From Nocardiopsis terrae (GTDB lineage: Bacteria > Actinomycetota > Actinomycetes > Streptosporangiales > Streptosporangiaceae), in contig NZ_BMXJ01000006.1 of NCBI RefSeq assembly GCF_014651695.1, forward strand, positions 348,741 to 412,740: a DNA stretch of 64,000 nt. The letters run 5' to 3'. Below the pieces are notes generated by a model. It ran no database searches, was not told where the DNA came from, and was given only the letters and a program-made list of their open reading frames with translations. Within the stretch, counting starts at the first letter, position 1. Each line of letters begins with the position of its first letter. A program made the translations under genes and the position numbers. Below are positions 58,521-64,000 of this stretch, in pieces.

Positions 58521-60329
58521 ATGACCGCTACACCAGCCCCCTCCCTGCGTGTCGGGAACGCCTCCGGTTTCTACGGTGACCGCCTCGGAGCCGTCCACGA
58601 GATGCTCACCGAAGGCGCCGTGGACGTCCTCACCGGCGACTACCTGGCCGAACTCACCATGGCCATCCTCGGCCGCGACCAGCTGGCCGACCCCGGCCGG
58701 GGCTACGCCAGAACCTTCCTGCGACAGATGCGCGAGTGCCTGGCGATCATCATGGAACGCCGCGTCCGCGTGGTCACCAACGCCGGCGGCCTCAACCCCC
58801 GCGGCCTGGCCGACGAACTCACCGAGCTCGCCGAGGGCCTCGGCTTCGAACCACGCATCGCCTGCGTCACCGGAGACGACCTGCTCGACCGCGCGGAGGA
58901 GCTCAACCTCGGCGGCCCCCTGACCGCCAACGCCTACCTGGGCGCCTTCGGCATCGCCCGCTGCCTGGACGCCGGGGCCGACATCGTCGTCACCGGCCGC
59001 GTCACCGACGCCTCCCTCGCGGTCGGCCCGGCCGTCTCCCACTTCGGCTGGACCCGCGACGACCTCGACGCCCTCGCCGGGGCGACCGTCGCCGGACACG
59101 TCATCGAGTGCGGAACCCAGGCCACCGGCGGCAACTACGCGCTGACGCGCGAACTCGCCGGACGGGACCTGGACCACCCGGGCTTCCCGATCGCCGAGAT
59201 CGGCGCGGACGGCTCCTCGGTCATCACCAAGCACGCCCGGACCCAGGGCGCGGTCACCGTCGGCACCGTCACCGCCCAGCTCGTCTACGAGGTCGCGGGC
59301 GCCCGCTACCCCGGCCCCGACGTCACCACCCGGCTGGACACCGTCCGGCTCACCCAGGAGGCCGACGACCGGGTGCGGATCAGCGGGGTGGTCGGCGAGG
59401 CGCCGCCGCCGGACCTCAAGGTCGGCCTGACCGGGATCTCGGGCTTTCGCAACGACGTCGAGTTCCTCATCACCGGGCTGGACGCCCGGGCCAAGGCGGA
59501 ACTGGCCGAACGCCAGATGCGCGCGGCCCTGGCCGGCAGCCCGCCCGCGGAGCTGGGCTTCGAGTTCGTCCCGGCCCGCGACCCGCACGGCGACACCCAG
59601 GACGAGGCCACCGCCAGGCTGCGCGTGGTCGCCCGCGACCACGACCCCGCCGCAATCGGCCGCCGCTTCGGAGCCGCCGCCGTGGAGCTGGCCCTGGGCA
59701 GCTACGCCGGATTCCACCTCACCTCACCGCCGCGCGACGCCCGCCCCGACGGGGTCGCCGTCACCCACGCCCTCGTGCCCGCGGCAGAGGTCGGGCACAC
59801 CGTGATCACCCCCGAGGGCGTCCGCGAGAACGTCGCCCACTCCGAGCACACCAGGGAGCTCACGGAGATCCCCGAACCCCCGCTGCCCGAGCCGCCGCCA
59901 GCCGGCCCCACCCGGCTCGCCCCCCTGGGCCTGGTCCTGGGCGCGCGCAGCGGCGACAAGGGCGCCGACGCCAACGTGGGCGTGTGGGCGACCTCGGACG
60001 AGGCCTGGCGATGGCTGGCACACACCCTCACCGTCGAGGCGCTGCGCGAAATCCTCCCGGAGACCGCCGACCTCAAGGTCACCCGCCACCTGCTGCCCCG
60101 CCTGCGCGCCGCCAACTTCTGGATCGAAGGGATCCTCGCCCCCGGCACCGCCCGCAGGGAGGGCCAGGACCCCCAGGCCAAGGGGCTCGGCGAGTGGCTG
60201 CGGGCCCGCCGCGTCCCGATCCCCGAGTCCCTGCTGGCGGAGCGCCCCGCGCCGACCCGGGCGGCCCCGTCCCAGACCCCCTCCGACCCGGCCGAACCCC
60301 CGAACCCGCAGAGCGAGGAGTCACCGTGA
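58521..60329 (+). CDS. AtuA-like protein (DUF1446, acyclic terpene utilisation family)
   Basis: 602 residues. The N-terminal two thirds match DUF1446/AtuA: VGNASGFYGDRLGAVHEML, TNAGGLNPRGLADEL and VTGRVTDASLAVGP. A C-terminal domain (LAPLGLVLGARSGDKGADANVGVWA) is the conserved C-terminal AtuA-like domain, followed by a Pro/Ser-rich end. AtuA accompanies geranyl-CoA carboxylase in terpene and related branched acid breakdown; its reaction is unknown. ATG 58521 has no good ribosome site. It overlaps the next gene (GTGA). Confidence 0.9.
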   Translation: MTATPAPSLRVGNASGFYGDRLGAVHEMLTEGAVDVLTGDYLAELTMAILGRDQLADPGRGYARTFLRQMRECLAIIMERRVRVVTNAGGLNPRGLADELTELAEGLGFEPRIACVTGDDLLDRAEELNLGGPLTANAYLGAFGIARCLDAGADIVVTGRVTDASLAVGPAVSHFGWTRDDLDALAGATVAGHVIECGTQATGGNYALTRELAGRDLDHPGFPIAEIGADGSSVITKHARTQGAVTVGTVTAQLVYEVAGARYPGPDVTTRLDTVRLTQEADDRVRISGVVGEAPPPDLKVGLTGISGFRNDVEFLITGLDARAKAELAERQMRAALAGSPPAELGFEFVPARDPHGDTQDEATARLRVVARDHDPAAIGRRFGAAAVELALGSYAGFHLTSPPRDARPDGVAVTHALVPAAEVGHTVITPEGVRENVAHSEHTRELTEIPEPPLPEPPPAGPTRLAPLGLVLGARSGDKGADANVGVWATSDEAWRWLAHTLTVEALREILPETADLKVTRHLLPRLRAANFWIEGILAPGTARREGQDPQAKGLGEWLRARRVPIPESLLAERPAPTRAAPSQTPSDPAEPPNPQSEESP

Positions 60330-61924
60330 GCGTCCTGACCTCCAGACTCGACACCCGGGGCCCGGCCTACGCCGAGGCCCGGGACACCATGCTCGCCAAG
60401 CTGGCCGAGCTGGACACCGAACACGCCAAGGCCCTCGCCGGGGGAGGGGAGCGCTACGTCGAACGGCACCGCTCCCGGGGCGGGCTGCTGGCCAGGGAGC
60501 GCATCGAGCTCCTGCTGGACGAGGGCAGCCCCTTCCTCGAACTCTCCCCCTTGGCCGCCTGGGGCAGCGACTTCCACGTGGGCGCGAGCGTCGTCACCGG
60601 CGTGGGGGTGGTCTCGGGCGTGGAGTGCGTGGTCGTCGCCAACGACCCCACCGTGCGCGGCGGGTCCAGCAACCCCTGGTCGCTGAAGAAGTCCCAGCGC
60701 GCCGGCGAGATCGCCGAACGCAACCGGATGCCGATGATCAGCCTGGTGGAGTCGGGCGGCGCCGACCTGCCCACCCAGAAGGAGATCTTCATCCCCGGCG
60801 GGGGCACCTTCCGCCACCTCACCCAGCTGTCGGCCGCCGGGATCCCCACCATCGCCCTGGTCTTCGGCAACTCCACCGCCGGCGGCGCCTACGTCCCAGG
60901 GATGAGCGACCACGTGGTGATGGTCCGGGACCGCTCCAAGGTCTTCCTCGGCGGCCCGCCGCTGGTCAAGGCGGCCACCGGGGAGGAGAGCGACGACGAG
61001 TCCCTGGGCGGCGCACGGATGCACGCCGAGGTCTCCGGTCTCGCCGACCACCTCGCCGAGGACGAGCACGACGCCATCCGCATCGGCCGCCGCATCGTCG
61101 CCCGGCTCAACCACACCAAGGCCGGGCCGTCCCCGGCCGCCGCGGTCCGCGAACCCCTCCTGCCCGCCGAGGAGCTCCTCGGGATCATGCCGCCCGACCT
61201 CAAGGTCCCGGTGGATCCGCGCGAGGTCATCGCGCGCGTGGTGGACGGCTCGGAGTTCGACGAGTTCAAGCCCTCCTACGGGCCCGGCCTGGTCACCGGC
61301 TGGGCCACCCTGCACGGGTACCCCGTCGGCGTCCTCGCCAACGACCACGGGGTGCTGTTCAGCGCCGAAGCGCAGAAGGCCGCCCAGTTCATCCAGCTCG
61401 CCAACCGCTCGCACACCCCGCTGGTCTTCCTGCACAACACCACCGGCTACATGGTCGGCGCCGAGTACGAGCAGGGCGGCATCATCAAACACGGCTCGAT
61501 GATGATCAACGCCGTCTCCAACAGCACCGTCCCGCACTTCTCCGTGCTCATCGGCGCCTCCTACGGGGCCGGGCACTACGGCATGTGCGGCCGCGCCTAC
61601 GACCCCCGGTTCCTCTTCTCCTGGCCCAGCGCCCGCTCCGCCGTCATGGGCCCCAAGCAGCTCGCCGAGGTCATCTCGATCGTCTCGCGAGCCTCGGCCG
61701 CCAAGAAGGGCCAGCCCTACGACGACGACCAGGACGCCGCCATGCGCGAACTGGTCGAGAACCAGATCGAGGCCGAGTCCCTTCCGATGTTCCTGTCCGG
61801 CAGGGTCTACGACGACGGTGTCATCGACCCCCGCGACACCCGCACCGTCCTCGGGCTGTGCCTGTCCTTCGCCAGCAACGCACCCGTACGCGGCACCGAC
61901 CGCTTCGGCGTCTTCCGAATGTGA
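60326..61924 (+). CDS. Acyl-CoA carboxylase beta (carboxyltransferase) subunit
   Basis: 532 residues, second beta subunit of the window: FLELSPLAAWGSDFHVGASV, NDPTVRGGSSNPWSLKKSQR, AGGAYVPGMSDHVVMV, GASYGAGHYGMCGRAYDPRF. The TVRGGS-NPW-SLKK segment differs from TVKGGSYYP of the methylcrotonyl-type subunit, so the substrate is probably different (geranyl-CoA or a related branched acyl-CoA, by the AtuA neighbour). GTG 60326. Confidence 0.92.
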   Translation: MSVLTSRLDTRGPAYAEARDTMLAKLAELDTEHAKALAGGGERYVERHRSRGGLLARERIELLLDEGSPFLELSPLAAWGSDFHVGASVVTGVGVVSGVECVVVANDPTVRGGSSNPWSLKKSQRAGEIAERNRMPMISLVESGGADLPTQKEIFIPGGGTFRHLTQLSAAGIPTIALVFGNSTAGGAYVPGMSDHVVMVRDRSKVFLGGPPLVKAATGEESDDESLGGARMHAEVSGLADHLAEDEHDAIRIGRRIVARLNHTKAGPSPAAAVREPLLPAEELLGIMPPDLKVPVDPREVIARVVDGSEFDEFKPSYGPGLVTGWATLHGYPVGVLANDHGVLFSAEAQKAAQFIQLANRSHTPLVFLHNTTGYMVGAEYEQGGIIKHGSMMINAVSNSTVPHFSVLIGASYGAGHYGMCGRAYDPRFLFSWPSARSAVMGPKQLAEVISIVSRASAAKKGQPYDDDQDAAMRELVENQIEAESLPMFLSGRVYDDGVIDPRDTRTVLGLCLSFASNAPVRGTDRFGVFRM

Positions 61925-61937
61925 GAAGGGGAGGACC

Positions 61938-64000
61938 ATGACCCACACACCCCCCGCCGCCCCCGCCGGCCCCGTCACCACACTGCTGGTCGCCAACCGC
62001 GGCGAGATCGCCCGCCGGATCATCCGCACCTGCCGGACCCTGGGCGTGGCCACCGTCGCCGTCCACGCGCCCGGCGAGGAGGACGCCGCGCACGTGCGCG
62101 AGGCCGACACCGCCCTGCGCCTGGCCGTCCCCGAGGGGCGCGGCCCCGTGGACGCCTACCTCGACCCGCACGCCCTCGTGGCCGCCGCACGGGCGTCCGG
62201 TGCCGACGCCGTCCACCCCGGATACGGCTTCCTGTCGGAGAACGCCGCCTTCGCCCGCGCCGTCACCGGCGCCGGACTGACCTGGGTGGGGCCCTCCGCC
62301 GAGGCGGTCGAGCAGATGGGCTCCAAGACCCTCGCGAAGAAGGTCGCCCGCGACGCCGGGGTGCCCGTCGCCGACGCCCTCGACCCCGCCGACGTCCGGG
62401 CCGAACACCTCCCCGTGCTGGTCAAGGCGGTCTCCGGTGGCGGGGGGCGCGGCATGCGCGTTATCCGCGACCTCGCCGGGCTCGCCGCCGGGGCCGAGGC
62501 CGCCCGTACCGAGGCCGCCTCCGCCTTCGGAGACCCCTCGGTGTTCTGCGAGCCCTACGTGGAACGCGGCCGCCACGTGGAGGTCCAGGTCCTCGCCGAC
62601 CGCCACGGGACCGTCTGGGCGCTGGGCGAACGCGACTGCTCGGCGCAGCGCCGCCACCAGAAGGTTCTGGAGGAGGCACCAGCGCCCGGGCTGCCGGAAC
62701 GGATCCGGCAGCGGCTGCACCGCGCCGCCCGCGACCTGGCCTCGGCCATCGGCTACACCGGTGCCGGGACCGCCGAGTTCCTCGTCCCCGTCACCGGGGA
62801 CGGCCTGGGCGAGCCCGTCTTCCTGGAGATGAACACCCGCCTCCAGGTCGAACACCCCGTCACCGAGTGCGTCACCGGCCTGGACCTGGTGGAGTGGCAG
62901 CTACGCATCGCCGAGGGCGAGCCCCTGCCCGCCGGCGGCCCGCCCGCGCCGCGCGGCCACGCCGTCGAGGCCCGCCTGTACGCCGAGGACCCGCGCGAGG
63001 ACTGGCGGCCCCGGACCGGGCTGCTGCACACCTTCGACGTGCCCGCGGCCACCGCCAGCTTCACCCCTCTGACCGGGCCCGGGGTGCGCCTGGACCACGG
63101 TGTGCGGACGGGTGACACCGTCGGAACCGACTTCGACCCCATGCTCGCCAAGGTCATCGCCTACGGCCGTGACCGCCGCGACGCCCTGCGGCGCCTGTCC
63201 GCGGCCCTGGCCGGGGCCCGACTGCACGGCGTGGGCACCAACCGCGACCTGCTCGTGCGGGCCCTGCGCCACCCCGACTTCGCCCGGGCGCACCACCGTC
63301 CCGAAGGGCTGCACACCGGCTTCCTGACCGGCGACCGCCTCACCGAACTGGCCCGGCCCCTCGCCGACGGTGCCACCGAACGGTTGGCGGCGCTCGCCGC
63401 CTCCCTGGCCTCGTTCGAGGCCTCCCGGGGCGGCGGCGCCCTCCCGGCCGGGATCCCCGCGGGCTGGCGCAACCTGCCCTCGGCCCCCCACCTGCGGCGC
63501 CACACCACCCCCGACGGGCGCGAGATCACCACCGCCTTCCGGTCGGTGCGCGGCGCACACCTGCCCGAGCAGGAGGGCGTCCGGGTGCTGTCCGCCACCC
63601 CCGACCGGGCGGTCCTGGAGGTGGACGGGCTGCGCCGGGCCTTCGACGTGTACCGGACCGCCCCGGACCGCCGGGGACCGCAGGGGGCCGACGGGCCGGA
63701 GGTGTTCGTCGAGTCCGCACTCGGACCGGTCGCCCTGAGGGTGATCGACCCGCTCCCCGAACCCGAGGCGACCGTCGACCCGGGTGCGCTGCCCGCGCCC
63801 ATGCCGGGCACGGTCACCGCCGTGGACGTCGCCGCGGGGGAGGAGGTCCGGGAGGGGCAGACCCTGCTGCGGATGGAAGCCATGAAGATGGAGCACCGCA
63901 TCACCGCCCCCGCCGCCGGGACCGTCCGGGAACTCCCGGTCGCCGCGGGGGAGCGGGTCCCCGCCGGGGCTCCCCTGGCCGTACTCGACTACACCGACCC
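61938..64000 (+). CDS. Acyl-CoA carboxylase alpha (biotin) subunit, 3' end missing
   Basis: At least 687 residues; the frame is open to the last base. Biotin carboxylase motifs LLVANRGEIARRI, AVSGGGGRGMRV, EMNTRLQVEHPVTE; biotin carrier motif EAMKMEH with biotin Lys650. ATG 61938 is 13 bases after the beta subunit, with GGGGAGG upstream. It forms the second biotin carboxylase system of the window with the preceding gene. The missing part is short, as the biotin domain is nearly complete. Confidence 0.93.
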   Translation, partial: MTHTPPAAPAGPVTTLLVANRGEIARRIIRTCRTLGVATVAVHAPGEEDAAHVREADTALRLAVPEGRGPVDAYLDPHALVAAARASGADAVHPGYGFLSENAAFARAVTGAGLTWVGPSAEAVEQMGSKTLAKKVARDAGVPVADALDPADVRAEHLPVLVKAVSGGGGRGMRVIRDLAGLAAGAEAARTEAASAFGDPSVFCEPYVERGRHVEVQVLADRHGTVWALGERDCSAQRRHQKVLEEAPAPGLPERIRQRLHRAARDLASAIGYTGAGTAEFLVPVTGDGLGEPVFLEMNTRLQVEHPVTECVTGLDLVEWQLRIAEGEPLPAGGPPAPRGHAVEARLYAEDPREDWRPRTGLLHTFDVPAATASFTPLTGPGVRLDHGVRTGDTVGTDFDPMLAKVIAYGRDRRDALRRLSAALAGARLHGVGTNRDLLVRALRHPDFARAHHRPEGLHTGFLTGDRLTELARPLADGATERLAALAASLASFEASRGGGALPAGIPAGWRNLPSAPHLRRHTTPDGREITTAFRSVRGAHLPEQEGVRVLSATPDRAVLEVDGLRRAFDVYRTAPDRRGPQGADGPEVFVESALGPVALRVIDPLPEPEATVDPGALPAPMPGTVTAVDVAAGEEVREGQTLLRMEAMKMEHRITAPAAGTVRELPVAAGERVPAGAPLAVLDYTD

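Noticed and set aside
1..64000. Mobile elements, prophage, secondary-metabolite or defence systems
   Set aside because: No transposase, integrase, phage structural, PKS/NRPS or recognised defence genes are present in either strand.

Overview
The window is high-GC DNA from a filamentous actinomycete. A conservon operon, an SsgA-like sporulation protein, GTG/TTG starts, leaderless genes and TAGAGT-type -10 boxes all point that way. Overall content fits Nocardiopsis or a close relative; that is an inference from gene content, since no rRNA or other species marker is present. I see no insertion sequence, prophage, CRISPR array or plasmid function. The content is mostly chromosomal metabolism and regulation.

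Layout. 1-4480: a conservon (cvnABCDE: sensor-like ATPase, roadblock protein, DUF742 protein, GTPase, P450) whose genes overlap by a few bases. The P450 lacks the K-helix Arg, as in the CYP157 family. 4526-11350: a second, canonical P450, a UBP zinc-finger protein, an enoyl-CoA hydratase, a decayed DUF574 methyltransferase, a SelW/Rdx protein, a winged-helix protein and a BCCT transporter. 12004-12440: a Gly-Gly-Cys-Val tRNA operon with promoter and terminator. 12600-20660: an orphan roadblock protein, pabC, an ssgA/B-like gene, a second tRNA-Val, a PGPGW-type membrane protein, thrS, a 52-residue protein with an internal duplication, a membrane protein and a Ser/Thr kinase.

21241-26922: a leucine-degradation type operon (acyl-CoA dehydrogenase, methylcrotonyl-CoA carboxylase alpha and beta) divergent from a TetR gene, with two matching operators between them. 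27031-36658: a secreted acidic protein, NDH-2, a csoR operon with a broken membrane gene, DUF2630 and DUF4126 proteins, a HAD hydrolase, acetoacetyl-CoA synthetase, a DUF418-type membrane protein and an unknown protein. 37006-44511: deoxyribose/nucleoside catabolism (deoC, aldehyde dehydrogenase, half-length ALDH homologue, two GNATs, purine nucleoside phosphorylase, phosphohexomutase-family enzyme).

44530-49076: an Lrp/AsnC regulator divergent from 2-oxo acid dehydrogenase E1alpha and E1beta, a stand-alone lipoyl domain and an alpha/beta hydrolase. This looks like a split form of the lipoyl-hydrolase E2 known from acetoin dehydrogenase systems. 49390-57078: a BMP-type nucleoside ABC importer (lipoprotein, double ATPase, two enlarged permeases), cytidine deaminase and thymidine phosphorylase. 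57232-64000: two paralogous leaderless membrane proteins, then an AtuA-like (DUF1446) protein with a second acyl-CoA carboxylase pair; its biotin subunit runs off the window.

How the genes work together. The importer, cdd, deoA, deoC, punA and the mutase would take up nucleosides, cleave them, and convert deoxyribose phosphate to acetaldehyde and glyceraldehyde-3-phosphate, with the ALDH oxidising the acetaldehyde. One 16-base palindromic word with the core of a GntR/DasR-type site lies beside both halves of this system. The carboxylase operons, acetoacetyl-CoA synthetase and the 2-oxo acid dehydrogenase point to branched-chain and isoprenoid-like acyl-CoA metabolism.
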